Of a stretch of 64,000 nt of DNA, positions 1-10,600 are shown in pieces. The translations under genes were made by a program, and so were the position numbers. Origin of the DNA: Chitinophaga dinghuensis (GTDB lineage Bacteria > Bacteroidota > Bacteroidia > Chitinophagales > Chitinophagaceae); assembly GCF_003259435.1 (NCBI RefSeq), contig NZ_QLMA01000005.1:62001-126000 (forward strand), written 5' to 3'. The notes under the pieces are model-generated. The model worked only from the letters and a program-made list of their open reading frames with translations, ran no database searches and had not been told where the DNA came from. Numbering within the stretch: position 1 is the first letter of the stretch; every line of letters starts with the position of its first letter.

Positions 1-684
1 TTGTTGTACTGCCATTGCAAAGGAGCGTATCAGTCCCAGCGGATCTTTCTGGTCCGTCATACGGGCAATGAACCCTACTACAATATCTTCGTCTGTAAAA
101 CCATATTGCGCACGCAGATGATCGCTGGCGGCAGCTGGATTAAAACGTTCCAGGTTAACGCCATTGCGGATTACTACGGAACGGAATTTCCCAAAACTAT
201 CCAACCCTGTTTGTAGGTTAGATTCTGAAACGGCTATGTTTAACGTTGTTCTGCTGGTAATCCATTTTTCCGCCAGTTGTCTGGCCTTATGAACAGGCAG
301 AGAAAGGCCATGATGAAATGACCAGCCATGTACAGTATATATTACAGGGAGATGCAGTTTCCACGATACGGGCAGGATATTCGTATTAGCGCGTGTGCCA
401 TGTACATGTATAATATCCACTTGTTTATCTTCGAGGAATTTTTTCACCTTGCCCCATACACGAAAATCAAAAGCTTTTTCCGAATGAATCACCTCAACGG
501 GTATACGCATTCTTTTCAGAGAATCCACCATTGGGCCGTCTGTGAAAGAGAGCACGGTAGGTTCAAATCGGCTGCGGTCCAGATGATTCACCAGGTCCAG
601 AATATGCCGTTCTCCTCCTCCCACTTTTCCCTGGTGGATGGTCTGTAGTACTTTTATTTTTTTGTTCATGTACATGTTCAACAT
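1..684 (-). CDS. GT4-family glycosyltransferase, 3' part outside window
   Basis: The reverse complement stays open from position 684 to the window edge, giving 228 codons. The protein starts near MNKKIKVLQTIHQGKVGGGE, the nucleotide-sugar glycosyltransferase N-terminus of the GT-B fold with a Gly-rich first loop. It continues through DIIHVHGTRAN and YTVHGWSFHHG to VIRNGVNLERFNP and a second-domain start at VVGFIARMTDQKDP. That order is typical of GT4 enzymes (WcaL/RfaB-like). The C-terminal donor-binding half is beyond the window. Three in-frame ATGs (684, 675, 669) are possible and 669 gives the most usual N-terminus. It lies 10 nt after the GT2 gene in the same operon, so it probably adds a sugar to the lipid-linked exopolysaccharide unit in the cytoplasm. 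The sugar is unknown. Confidence 0.88.
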   Translation of the reverse strand, partial: MLNMYMNKKIKVLQTIHQGKVGGGERHILDLVNHLDRSRFEPTVLSFTDGPMVDSLKRMRIPVEVIHSEKAFDFRVWGKVKKFLEDKQVDIIHVHGTRANTNILPVSWKLHLPVIYTVHGWSFHHGLSLPVHKARQLAEKWITSRTTLNIAVSESNLQTGLDSFGKFRSVVIRNGVNLERFNPAAASDHLRAQYGFTDEDIVVGFIARMTDQKDPLGLIRSFAMAVQQ

Positions 685-694
685 TTTACAAGGG

Positions 695-1588
695 TTACTG
701 CCATTTCAGGTGCCAGGAAACACCCTTCCAAAAAGCCTTCAAGTGTTCAGATTCCCTGCGGAGCAAAAAACCAAGGGTATTTTTGGGTATAGTGATACAG
801 GTGAAATAGCCTGCAAACAATAGCAACTGATGCCACTTCACATTTCTCCGCATGAATAAAATCCGGTTACGGGTGAGGTAGTAAGTCTTTAGCGGGGAGT
901 TTTTACCGGTGGAGGCAGACTCCTTATGGTAGATAAGCGCTGCAGGCTGAAAGTACAACTGGTAGCCCTTTCTACGGAATTGCTCGCACCAGTCCAGTTC
1001 CTCATAATAGAGAAAATACATATCTGGCATCGGACCCACGTCTTCCAGCACACTTCTTTTTATCATCATCGCCCCGCCATGTGCATACCAGGTATTCGTC
1101 AGTTCGGCATACTGACCATCATCCCGTTGTCCTCTGCCAATCATGGAGTTGCGGCCGGTTAACACATCCATTTTGTTGTAGCCCGCATATTCAATGATGC
1201 CAGGTTCGTAGAAGAAATGAAATTTGGGGCTTACGATGCCAGCGTCGGGGTGCGACTGAAAAACCTCCAGCAGCGCAGGGATTAGTCCTGGTGTAAACTC
1301 TGTATCATTATTCACCAGGAACAGATATTCGCCGGTAGCGGCTTGTATGCCCAGGTTGTTTCCGCCAGCAAATCCCAGATTGGTTTCGCTGCGGATCACT
1401 TTAACCCATGGATAATCTTTTGCGTAGAGCGCGGTAGGATTTTCCGACGAAGCATTGTCTACCACTATCATCTCCACTCGCTCATAATCATTTCGGGCAA
1501 CAGACGCCAATAAGGCAGCTGTAACGGCTGCATTATTGTAGTTGACTGTTACAATAGAAACCAGCGGTATGTTGTTAACTTTCTGCAT
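695..1588 (-). CDS. GT2-family glycosyltransferase (rhamnosyltransferase-like)
   Basis: This 297-residue protein opens with VSIVTVNYNNAAVTAALLAS, the GT-A nucleotide-binding strand of family 2. MIVVDNASSEN and the acidic metal site in LFLVNNDTEF follow. A later WYAHGGAMMIKRSVLEDVG and the acceptor-side acidic cluster in FLYYEELDWCEQFRRKGY match the GT2 subfamily that includes rhamnosyltransferases. It has a weak hydrophobic stretch near the C-terminus but no clear membrane anchor. Its start overlaps the end of the membrane GT2 upstream by 14 nt, which suggests coupled translation in the exopolysaccharide operon. Donor and acceptor cannot be read from the sequence. Confidence 0.9.
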   Translation of the reverse strand: MQKVNNIPLVSIVTVNYNNAAVTAALLASVARNDYERVEMIVVDNASSENPTALYAKDYPWVKVIRSETNLGFAGGNNLGIQAATGEYLFLVNNDTEFTPGLIPALLEVFQSHPDAGIVSPKFHFFYEPGIIEYAGYNKMDVLTGRNSMIGRGQRDDGQYAELTNTWYAHGGAMMIKRSVLEDVGPMPDMYFLYYEELDWCEQFRRKGYQLYFQPAALIYHKESASTGKNSPLKTYYLTRNRILFMRRNVKWHQLLLFAGYFTCITIPKNTLGFLLRRESEHLKAFWKGVSWHLKWQ

Positions 1589-2801
1589 CTACCAACGGGT
1601 TGTTTACAGCGGTTTTATGATGACTGGTATGGATAAACGAAGTGCCGGCTCCTTTCAAACGGAATAGCAAACCCACCATGATGCCAATTGCTCTGGGCAG
1701 ACTGATTACCGCCTGTACGAAGTAACGGCTGAAGAACTTTCTTGGAATGGGCAACAACAGGCTGGCGGCGTTCAGCGACCAGAGTATCAGCCAGCACCAG
1801 TAAGGGATAAACAGGTAGGCGCCGAAAATGAAATAGATAACAGGGATGAATGTGAGATATGCCAGTAACAACATTCTGGGTGGCATCAGGTTATGGCAAA
1901 GAAATAAATTCAGGTAATCGAAATTTCCTTTGCGCAAGGCATCCCAACCATTTTTACGATATTCCCAGAGGTAGCTGTATTGGGCTGCCAGCCAACGTTT
2001 GCGCTGACGGGCAAAAGCGGCCGGGTTGTCGATCTTTTCATCGAATACCAGCGCATCTTCCATATAATAAATAGACTGAACTGGTAATCCCAATTCAGCA
2101 AATATCTTTTTCTCCGCAATGATCATCTGTAGTATCTTATCTTCTCCGGTCCCATCTATGCGGGAAAATATTTCCCTGACAAGGCGGTAGTTGAAGACCA
2201 TACCCGATCCTATTACAGAAGAGGATAAGCCCATGGCATTACTTCCTCTTCGGTAGATATGATTAGAGATAATTTCATTGGCAGTATCCAGTATAGCAAA
2301 TGGCGTATCAATATTCTTGGCAACTCTGCGTGCTTGTATGACTTCATGTCCTTCCAGGAAGGCCTGGTTCATTTTCAGGAGGAAGTCGGCATCCAGTAGA
2401 TTATCCGCATCGCTGATTACTGCGCCATCATATGATTTCTCCAGTTGGTTCATGGCCGCATGCAGGGCTTTAGCCTTGGTGCTGCGTTCGAAATAAACCG
2501 GAATCACGATAGCGCTTGTTGCTTGTAATGCTTGTATCGTAGCAGGTTGCAGCGAATCGGCAATTACCACAATATCATACAGCTCCCTGGGGTAATGCAA
2601 TGCCTCATGTGCCTGTACGGTAGACAGAATAATTCCATCCTCCTTATAAGCAGGCACAAGAATCACAAATCTGCGGGACGCTTCCGGGTAAGGCGTATTA
2701 CTTTTCTTCTTTCCGGCGAAAGTAGCCGCCAGACAGAATATCAGGTTATACAATACCCAGAAAGCCGGCACAGCAAACAACATCACTTCAATAACGGTCA
2801 T
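1575..2801 (-). CDS. Membrane-bound GT2 glycosyltransferase, QxxRW type
   Basis: With the ATG at 2801 this is a 408-residue protein. That start lies 2 nt after the stop of the sugar transferase and begins right at an N-terminal membrane helix (MTVIEVMLFAVPAFWVLYNL). An ATG at 2855 would add 18 charged residues that overlap the previous gene. The catalytic domain has FVILVPAYKEDG, a DxD in ISDADN (about residues 131-133) and QRKRW, which fits the QxxRW signature of processive GT2 enzymes. Two or three hydrophobic segments follow at the C-terminus. Family knowledge points to polymerising or membrane-coupled glycosyl transfer. Here it belongs to the exopolysaccharide operon and its product is unknown. 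Confidence 0.87.
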   Translation of the reverse strand: MTVIEVMLFAVPAFWVLYNLIFCLAATFAGKKKSNTPYPEASRRFVILVPAYKEDGIILSTVQAHEALHYPRELYDIVVIADSLQPATIQALQATSAIVIPVYFERSTKAKALHAAMNQLEKSYDGAVISDADNLLDADFLLKMNQAFLEGHEVIQARRVAKNIDTPFAILDTANEIISNHIYRRGSNAMGLSSSVIGSGMVFNYRLVREIFSRIDGTGEDKILQMIIAEKKIFAELGLPVQSIYYMEDALVFDEKIDNPAAFARQRKRWLAAQYSYLWEYRKNGWDALRKGNFDYLNLFLCHNLMPPRMLLLAYLTFIPVIYFIFGAYLFIPYWCWLILWSLNAASLLLPIPRKFFSRYFVQAVISLPRAIGIMVGLLFRLKGAGTSFIHTSHHKTAVNNPLVDAES

Positions 2802-2803
2802 TA

Positions 2804-3949
2804 CTATACGTTTTCTTTTTGAACCAGGGCAAAAGGCGTATTCATCATGATCCACATATCATAGCCAAAAGAGTGTTTGTTGGCGTAGTTGATATCCAGA
2901 CCTATTCTTTCTTCGACCGACATATCCTTATTTCCCCTTTTGCTGATCTGCCACAGCCCGGTGATTCCTGCAGGCGCATTGAAGCGCTGGGACCAGTCGT
3001 CCGTAGTGAGAGCAGCTGCCTCATATAAAGGCAGGGGGCGGTTTCCGACGAGCGACATATCGCCCAGTATTACGTTTACCAGTTGCGGTAATTCATCGAT
3101 ACTGGAGTTACGCAGGAAAGCGCCAAACTTGGTAATGCGCGGATCGTTGGATACTTTATAGAAGACAGCGCCGCCTTCATTGTTGCTATACTGGTTCAGG
3201 TGTTGGAGTTGTTGCAGTTTTTTATCTGCATCCGCCACCATGGTTCTGAATTTGTAGAACTTGAAAATTTTGTAATTCTTACCTGCACGTTTGGCAGCGT
3301 AAAAGATGGGGCCTTTCGACTCAAGGCGGATCACCAGCGCAATTATCAGCAGAAGGGGAGAAATCAGCAGCAGGATAGTACTTGCCAGCAGAATATCCAC
3401 TCCCCTTTTCAGGATATAACCGATAGAGAGTTTCGTTCTTTTTTCGGCAGGTTTATCCTGGCGGGTAATGACGCTGAGATATTTGAATTTACTAACGAAA
3501 GCAATTTTCTTGTCGAGTGTATGTAACAGACAATCCCTTGTAATTACTTCATCGATAAAAGTGTACTTCCGGGCGAAAGCTTTCAGTTGATCGGATACCT
3601 GCTCAGAATACATAAAGAAAGGTATAGAGCGAAGGATCTGATTATCCTGAAAGTATTTTTCCCATTGTTCACATTCCTCTTCATAGCGGCTGTTAAAACG
3701 GTAGATGATAACAGCAGGTATTTTTCTGAACACGTTTAATACTTCAGAAATGGCAGCCTGCGCGGCAGCGAGGTCCTGGACTACCAGGAATTTGAAGTTA
3801 CCGGGAGTATCTCTGATATCCAGGTAAGTGTTTCCGACGAAGATGATAATCTTTTCAGGGTTAAGTTGGCGAATCACAGCAGTTTCCGTTTTCTCATTCA
3901 CAGGTTTCAGTGATGCAACAGGAGTTAATCCAGGTGTAAACGTTCCCAT
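2804..3949 (-). CDS. Priming sugar-phosphate transferase with N-terminal pseudo-receiver domain
   Basis: This 381-residue protein has a C-terminal bacterial sugar transferase domain (PF02397 type). It has one hydrophobic hairpin at about 182-208, the [15 protein letters not shown] catalytic stretch near 230-245, and the later [21 protein letters not shown] and GITGLWQ blocks. Such enzymes move a sugar-1-phosphate onto undecaprenyl phosphate and start repeat-unit synthesis. Instead of the usual four extra membrane helices, residues about 33-155 form a soluble alternating strand/helix region. It looks like a receiver domain that has lost its phospho-acceptor Asp (AVIIYRFN in that strand) and has FFMYSE in the Ser/Thr strand. 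It sits 35 nt downstream of a stand-alone receiver protein. The transferase call is firm and the pseudo-receiver reading is inference. Confidence 0.9.
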   Translation of the reverse strand: MGTFTPGLTPVASLKPVNEKTETAVIRQLNPEKIIIFVGNTYLDIRDTPGNFKFLVVQDLAAAQAAISEVLNVFRKIPAVIIYRFNSRYEEECEQWEKYFQDNQILRSIPFFMYSEQVSDQLKAFARKYTFIDEVITRDCLLHTLDKKIAFVSKFKYLSVITRQDKPAEKRTKLSIGYILKRGVDILLASTILLLISPLLLIIALVIRLESKGPIFYAAKRAGKNYKIFKFYKFRTMVADADKKLQQLQHLNQYSNNEGGAVFYKVSNDPRITKFGAFLRNSSIDELPQLVNVILGDMSLVGNRPLPLYEAAALTTDDWSQRFNAPAGITGLWQISKRGNKDMSVEERIGLDINYANKHSFGYDMWIMMNTPFALVQKENV

Positions 3950-3984
3950 AATTACTATTTGGCGTTAAAACAATCGTTGGGTGT

Positions 3985-4374
3985 TCAACTGGCAGCTACC
4001 AGATGGCCATTCAGAATATCCGCTACAGAAGTCGACAACAGTACAGGATCAAAAGGCTTACTGAAAAAGGCCTGAACATTATGATGTTGGTTGACTGCAG
4101 CAATCGTATCTGCATCATTGCAGGCAGACAAAACTACCACAGGAATATCTCTATATAAATTACTCGCAGCCAGGAACTGTACCAGTTCATGTCCGTCTAT
4201 ATTTGGCATTTGCAAATCAGTGATAATAAGATCCGGGGTATGTCCTTTTGCTAACCACGACATAGCCACCAGTCCATCCTGTGCGGATACCACATGATAA
4301 TTTTTGCTGAAGATAGCCTCCAGTAAAAATCTGATAGGTAAGCTATCATCTATTATTAATACTTTCTTTTTCAT
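3985..4374 (-). CDS. Stand-alone response regulator receiver protein
   Basis: This 129-residue single-domain CheY-like protein has the acidic pair D9-D10, phospho-acceptor D53 in IITDLQMPN, the switch Ser at S83 in VVVLSA, and K106 in FFSKPF. No output domain is attached. No histidine kinase is seen in the window, so its partner is elsewhere. It is the first gene of the minus-strand exopolysaccharide arm. A role in regulating priming or chain synthesis is inferred from position and from the receiver-like domain on the next gene product. Confidence 0.93.
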   Translation of the reverse strand: MKKKVLIIDDSLPIRFLLEAIFSKNYHVVSAQDGLVAMSWLAKGHTPDLIITDLQMPNIDGHELVQFLAASNLYRDIPVVVLSACNDADTIAAVNQHHNVQAFFSKPFDPVLLSTSVADILNGHLVAAS

Positions 4375-4724
4375 TCCACCTTCTGGTTTAAATGTTTAAA
4401 AAGTTGACATGGGTGCAAGCCAATACGGCAGCTAAACCATGGGAAGGCTTTTTCTGGGATCTGGTCGAAAATATTAGATTTTTATCAGGTGGTTTCTCGG
4501 AGGATACTTACGGAGATACATTGGCATCTCAGGGTCATAGGTTGTTATTTGTCTTTTAATACTTTAGCCACAACCGGGCGATTCAGATTGAGCGTAAAAT
4601 TATATTTCTTTATAAATCAGTGATCATGTTTTTGGTAAACAGTAATTTTTTTCCGGTGAATGCATCAAATTTAAGTGTGAGTGTAAAAACACATAATCAT
4701 AAATAATATTCTTCAGCGTATGAT
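4375..4724. other. Intergenic region between divergent exopolysaccharide arms
   Basis: This AT-rich stretch of about 350 nt has no convincing ORF, RNA gene or repeat. It must hold the promoter of the response-regulator arm, but no clear TAnnTTTG motif was found on that strand. The promoter for the other arm lies just after it. Confidence 0.5.
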
Positions 4725-4755
4725 TTTGAAATACTGATATTGATTTATAATTTTA
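4725..4755 (+). promoter_or_regulatory. Putative Bacteroidota-type promoter for the plus-strand arm
   Basis: TTTG at 4725-4728, a 19-nt spacer, and TAATTTTA at 4748-4755, one mismatch from TAnnTTTG. It lies 52 nt before the first codon of the GT-C gene. Confidence 0.45.
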
Positions 4756-4807
4756 CGATCCCAAAAACACCTGATGCCTTCATGTCCAATCCCAAATCCC
4801 GTTACTT

Positions 4808-6052
4808 ATGAATAAAAGACTATTACTCATACTTGGAATTGGCGGATATGCGTTCCTGTTACTCATCACCCTTTTACATCATCAGCCGCCGCTATTTGAT
4901 GAGCCGTTGTTTGTCCGTAATCTTTTCCTGATGGAGCAAGAGGGGCTGTCCTCCCGGTTTTTGCTGGAGATGAATGATCAGGCGCCTGGTCCACTGTATC
5001 AGATGATACATTATCCATTGTATTTCCTTACACGGTGGCAGATGCCAGGCCTTCGCCTGGTGAACATGACATTACTCGCAGGGATAACCTTCATGCTTAT
5101 ACGAATTATCGTACAACACTACAAGATAAATGCGCGCACTGCATTCCTATATGCATTGAATATAATGGCCGTACCAATGATCTGGCAGGTATCCGGAATG
5201 GCGTTGACAGAAATACCTCCTATATTCTTTTCCCTGCTGGCGATTTACTGGCTGTTGCTTGGTATCAACCCAGTGCAATCGGTTACAAAGAGTATTTTAT
5301 ACAGCCTACTTGCGGGAGCAGCGATGGGATTAGCCGTATTGGGAAGGAGTCCGTTTATAGTAATGATACCTGCATCGGGGGTATTATTATTGTATCATTG
5401 GAGAGATAGCCGGCGCTGGATGCTGGTGATACTATTTGCAGTAACGGCGCTGGCCATCTGTGCGCCGGTGATCTATATATGGAAAGGCTTGATGCCCCCC
5501 AAACAAGCGCTGGTAGCTGCCGGAGGATTTAGCCTGTGGCATGGTATCCTCGCTTTCGCATATGGCGCCATGATGACCATTATTATTGCGCCCTCCTGGT
5601 TTATTTATAACCGGAGGATACTGCTGGGATTACTGGTCACCTATGTAGTACTGGCGGTACTGAATATCTTTGTTTTACATTACAGCTATGCCCCATTGAG
5701 CGAAGCCCTGGAAAAGGTATTGCCAGCTGCATTGATGCGTATCTACCCGTTTGTGATCTCTCCTGTGCTGGCAACAATCGCCTTATATTATGTTGCAAGT
5801 AGTCTGTATCAGGCCTGGAAAAGAAGAGAGGAAGAGACATATCTCTTTCTGCTGGCCAGTTGCCTGTTAATCCTCGCTACCAGCTGCGGCGTCACGCATT
5901 TGTTCAGTAGTCGCTATGTAGCACAGGCGGCAGGATTAGCGGTACTCTTGCTCGTACCGTATGATCGGATCAGTTACTGGAAGCTGGCTCGTTTTGCCGT
6001 GGGTATGTTGATTGGTCTTTTATCGCTTGAAACTTATTTCCTGTTTCGTTAG
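4808..6052 (+). CDS. GT-C-type polytopic glycosyltransferase
   Basis: This 414-residue protein is almost wholly hydrophobic, with roughly ten membrane segments. After the first helix it has an acidic pair (FDEPLFVRN, D31-E32) and then DQAPGPLYQMIHYPL in the first large external loop. Both are typical of the ArnT/PMT (GT39-like) superfamily, where the acidic residue is catalytic. These enzymes take sugars from polyprenyl-phosphate carriers on the periplasmic side. It is the first gene of the plus-strand exopolysaccharide arm and is 10 nt from the next GT2 gene. A role in decorating the polymer is inferred. A non-enzymatic membrane protein is less likely. Confidence 0.75.
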   Translation: MNKRLLLILGIGGYAFLLLITLLHHQPPLFDEPLFVRNLFLMEQEGLSSRFLLEMNDQAPGPLYQMIHYPLYFLTRWQMPGLRLVNMTLLAGITFMLIRIIVQHYKINARTAFLYALNIMAVPMIWQVSGMALTEIPPIFFSLLAIYWLLLGINPVQSVTKSILYSLLAGAAMGLAVLGRSPFIVMIPASGVLLLYHWRDSRRWMLVILFAVTALAICAPVIYIWKGLMPPKQALVAAGGFSLWHGILAFAYGAMMTIIIAPSWFIYNRRILLGLLVTYVVLAVLNIFVLHYSYAPLSEALEKVLPAALMRIYPFVISPVLATIALYYVASSLYQAWKRREEETYLFLLASCLLILATSCGVTHLFSSRYVAQAAGLAVLLLVPYDRISYWKLARFAVGMLIGLLSLETYFLFR

Positions 6053-6062
6053 TATAATATCT

Positions 6063-7247
6063 ATGATTGTCTGGAAACTCCTATGCCTTTTTAGTTTGGT
6101 TACCATTTTCTACAGTTATCTGGGATATGGTATAGTATTGTACCTCGTACTGCGGGTTAAACGCCTCTTCTGGCGTGCAACGCCGCCGCCTGTAGGCGAT
6201 TACACACCAACTGTAACTTTCCTTGTAGCCGCTTATAACGAAAGCGCTTTTATCCATCTGAAAATTGCCAATACCCTGGAGCTGGAATATCCGAAAGATA
6301 AATTCAGGATACTCTTTGTAACAGATGGAAGTACCGACTCCACTAATAATATCATCAGCAGATATGAAGGAGTGGAACTAATGTATGAACCACAACGCAA
6401 TGGAAAAACAGCGGCCGTAAACAGAGCGATGAAACTGGTGGACAGTGAGATAGTTATTTTCTCGGACGCCAATACCCTGCTCAATCCGGAGGCTGTGAGG
6501 GAGTTGGTGAAACATTTCCGCAATGAAAAAACAGGCGCAGTAGCCGGAGAAAAGAAAGTGATTCCTCGGGCCGACAGTGGTACAGAAGGCGCAGGCGAAG
6601 GCGCCTACTGGAAATATGAATCCCTACTCAAACGCTGGGATGCAGAGCTATACAGTGTGATGGGTGCCGCAGGAGAATTGCTGGCTGTAAGAACAAAGCT
6701 ATACCAGCCGGTTTCGGAAGACACGATTCTGGATGATTTCATGATCTCCTTCAATATCAATCGGATGGGCTATACGGTGCAGTATGAATCCCGCGCTTAT
6801 GCGATGGAATCGCCGTCTGCCTCCCTGACAGAAGAATTCAAGCGAAAAGTACGAATCGCCGCTGGAGGGTTTCAGGCAATGGGACGCTTACTGGAGTTGC
6901 TAAATATTTTCCGATATCCTGCCATTACCTGGCAGTATGTATCGCACAGGGTCTTGCGATGGACCTTGGCGCCGCTATGTCTGGCACTCCTGCTTATCAG
7001 TAATCTGATGGTGATCTTTAACGGGGCCGACTATACGTTTATTATCTTGTTTGTATTACAAATGTTATTCTACGGGGCCGCCTATACGGGATTTCTGATG
7101 GCACAGCATGATATGAAAATCAAGTACTTTTATATACCCTTTTATTTTGTATTCATGAATATTGCAGTATATAAAGGCTTCATCCGCTTTATGCGCGGGC
7201 GTCAATCCGCCATATGGGAGCGTTCAGAACGCGCAATAGAGGGATAA
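6063..7247 (+). CDS. Membrane GT2 glycosyltransferase (N-acetylglucosaminyltransferase-like)
   Basis: This 394-residue protein starts at the ATG at 6063; a longer reading from 6012 would overlap the GT-C gene. An N-terminal membrane helix is followed by VTFLVAAYNESAF, ILFVTDGSTDSTN, the DxD-type FSDANT and the acceptor motif SEDTILDDF. It ends with three or four membrane segments. The usual QxxRW is replaced by a KRKVRIAAGGFQAMGR region, as in the GT2 subfamily near poly-GlcNAc and hyaluronan synthase-like proteins. It probably extends or exports a polysaccharide chain across the inner membrane. The exact substrate is unknown. Confidence 0.87.
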   Translation: MIVWKLLCLFSLVTIFYSYLGYGIVLYLVLRVKRLFWRATPPPVGDYTPTVTFLVAAYNESAFIHLKIANTLELEYPKDKFRILFVTDGSTDSTNNIISRYEGVELMYEPQRNGKTAAVNRAMKLVDSEIVIFSDANTLLNPEAVRELVKHFRNEKTGAVAGEKKVIPRADSGTEGAGEGAYWKYESLLKRWDAELYSVMGAAGELLAVRTKLYQPVSEDTILDDFMISFNINRMGYTVQYESRAYAMESPSASLTEEFKRKVRIAAGGFQAMGRLLELLNIFRYPAITWQYVSHRVLRWTLAPLCLALLLISNLMVIFNGADYTFIILFVLQMLFYGAAYTGFLMAQHDMKIKYFYIPFYFVFMNIAVYKGFIRFMRGRQSAIWERSERAIEG

Positions 7248-7625
7248 ATGTATTTTGCAGTGGGCTGCATTCAACCGAATAAACGATGCGTTCCCTAACA
7301 AAAAAATAACTTTTACGTAAAAATGATACCGATTTAAAACAGCCGAAGTAAATTAGCGGCCGATACCGGATATACCTCGAGAAGAATAATAGAGTACAGA
7401 TGTGATTGCCAATATACTCGGGGACCCCAGTAATACAACCTAACCAATAATTCACCTTATCCTTCGTTAAAGCCAACTTTGGTTTGGAATAATTAATCCC
7501 AATCCTCCAACAATTTTTGCCATCTCCTTTGGAATTCATGTGTTTTCGTATGTGCGTTAACGTATGTGTAATGCCGTATGCCAACATCCATAGTTACAGC
7601 GCAATTCACTGTCCTATTCATAAAC
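7248..7625. other. Intergenic region upstream of the giant secreted protein
   Basis: About 380 nt without a credible ORF or RNA gene. A short direct repeat of GTATGTG flanks a CGTTAAC near 7551-7569. It probably contains the promoter of the giant gene, but no good TTTG/TAnnTTTG pair was found. Confidence 0.4.
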
Positions 7626-10600
7626 ATGAATGTTATGCAAAAATTTCTACAAATCCTGTTCTGCGTTCTTCTGCTATGTTTCAAGCAGGCCAGTTCACAG
7701 AGCGTTATTGACCCCAATGATCCCATCGTCAGGTACACCAGCGGAACTCTGCCGGCACAACCTGCTGATGGTACAATAGGAAAATGGATTAGCACCGACA
7801 GAAGTGGAAACATGCCATACGGCTGGAAATCCACTCCCCTGAAAGCTTATATCTACAGAGGTATGGCTTTCCGTGTGCAATTTCCTAAATCCTATAACCC
7901 CACCGCAAACGACGGAAAAAAGTACCCCGTATTCGTATTCTTTCATGGTAGAGGCGAATCTGGCCCTATCTCTGACAATGAATGGCAGCTGTATCACGGC
8001 GGCTATATCTTCAGTAATGCAGTGCTCAATGGACAGTTCGACGGCTACCTTCTTTACCCCCAAAATACCGGCGGCTTCTGGACAGACTTTGAATTAAGCC
8101 GCGTTAAAGAAATCCTTGATTACATGGCTGCCAACAATAAGGTGGACTTATTTCGTGTAATTGATAATGGTCTCTCCAGTGGAGGAGCTGGCACCTGGGA
8201 CTTCAAAACATCTTATCCTTCTTATGTGGCTACCTGCTTACCTATGAGTAACTCAGGTATCTCTTTAAAAACACCGGCCACTATAGATAAATATAAATTC
8301 TCTCCGGTTTGGCTTTTCCAGGGAGCGCTGGATGGTTCTCCTGCGCCATATACTTCTACTGATGTTGTAAACACTGCGCTTGCAGCTGGGGCCAACATCC
8401 GGTATACCATCTACGATGGCGTAGCACACGATACCTGGTATCACGCCTGGGCAGAAACAGATTTTCTTCCAACCATGAACCGGGCACATATCCTGACGCC
8501 ATGGCCACTCTTCGGCAGATCCGAATTCTGTACCGGAGATCCTATCAACCTTACCGTAGGTATCTCTCCGGGATTCTCTGCCTACAAATGGCAGAAGGAT
8601 GGTCAGGATATTCCTAATTCAAATTCCAACTCCATAAATGTTACGGCACTTGGCTCTTATGCAGTCAGCGTTTCCAGAGATAACGGCGTTACCTGGTCTG
8701 TTTTCTCTCCTACCCCACTGGTAGTAAAAATCAAAGCGCCTACACAAACGCCGCCTATCACCACAGGAATGAAGAGCAATGTGATACCCGCGCCAGATGG
8801 CAGCACCAGTGTCACTATGCGCCTTCCTGCAGGTTATACAGTGTATAATTGGTTTAACTCCTCCAATCAGCTGGTGAGCACGGACAGTACTTATACCACC
8901 AGCGTTGTAGGCACTTACACCGCGAAAGTAACAGAACAATACGGCTGCTCCAGCAATGCTTCTGCACCGTTCTCGATTATCAATGCCAACGGGCCCAACG
9001 GACCGGATGGTATACAGTCGCTCACCGCTACGCCAGTTTCAAAAACAGCCCTGCGCCTCGACTGGACCGACAAAGTGAATCCTCAATACAACGAAACTTT
9101 ATTTGAGGTATATCGCTCCCTGACAGCCGGTGGCCCATACACACTGGTCGCAAAGGTTCCTCAGGATGTCGTTACCTATACAGATAATGGACTGATACCT
9201 AATACCAATTATTATTATGTCATTCGTCCAATCAATAACAACGCTGCCGGCCCAGTGTCAGCAGAGGTACGTGGCGCTACCATTGCAGACACGAATCCTC
9301 CTACCCCTCCGGCCAACCTGCGCCTGAATGGACCTAGTACCAGCAACTCTATTCCAATTGCCTGGGATGCCTCTACAGATGATGTAGGCGTTGCTTCTTA
9401 TGAAGTATATGTGAATGGTGTGAAAACGTATACAGTAGATGCCAGCCAGACCAACGTGGTATTATATGGCCTCACCAGTCAGCAATACTACAGTATATAC
9501 GTAGTGGCAAAAGACCTGAGTGGCAACTACTCTGTTCCTAGTTCACAGCTTGCCATCAATGCGATAGGACGCGGCTGGAAATGGACCTACTACGAAACGC
9601 CTAGCGGTACGACCTGGAGTAATCTGCCGAACTTTAGCAATTTAACAGCGTTGGCAAGCGGCTACAGCATGACCATCGATATATCTGTTCGTCAGCAGGA
9701 TGTGAACTATGCCATGATGTGGACGGGATATTTACGTATACCCACTACCGGTTCTTATCAGTTCCAGACTTATTCCGATGACGGAAGTAAACTGTTTGTC
9801 AACAAAGCTTATACCAACACCGGTTCTGCCACTGTAAATAATGACGGCGCACATGCGGCCCAATATGCATCCTCTGCGGGTACGATGTCGCTGACAGCAG
9901 GACAAGTAGTGCCTATTACCGCTGTATACTTCCAGGCAGGCGGCGATCAGGTGATGCAGGTAAAATGGAAAATACCTGGTAGCAGCAACTTTGTAGACAT
10001 AGATCCATCTTATCTACAGGAAAGCGCTACCAACAGCGGCGCTACTCCCAACTCGCCTTCTGCCATCACCGCAGTAGCTAACTCTTATAAGAGTGTAACC
10101 GTTAGCTGGACAGATAACGACACTAACGAGGACGCCTTCGAAATATACAGAGCCAGCGCGCAGAAAGGCGCCTTCTCCATCATTGGACGCGTGTCTTCCA
10201 ATACTACCAGCTTCACGGATATGCAGGTACAACCTAATACCCGCTATTATTACCGTGTAATTGGCGTAAACAAATACGGCTCCAGCGCACAGATCAACTC
10301 CTATCCATATACCGCCATCTGGAAGTTGAATGGTAATACTGCCGATTCCAGCTATGCAGGCAATAATGCGACGGCAGGATCAGCTGTAACCTATACTACA
10401 GATGCAAAAGAAGGTACACAGGCAGCGGTACTCAATGGTAGTGCTAACGCATTTATTACGTTGAGTAATGGTACCTCCGGTAGCTTCCTCCAGGATGCCT
10501 ACAGCAAACGCACCATTTCGATGTGGATCAAACCCACCAACGTTACAGTGGCTAATCAGTATATCTTCGAACAGGGAAGCCGCGGAAATGGCCTCGCTAT

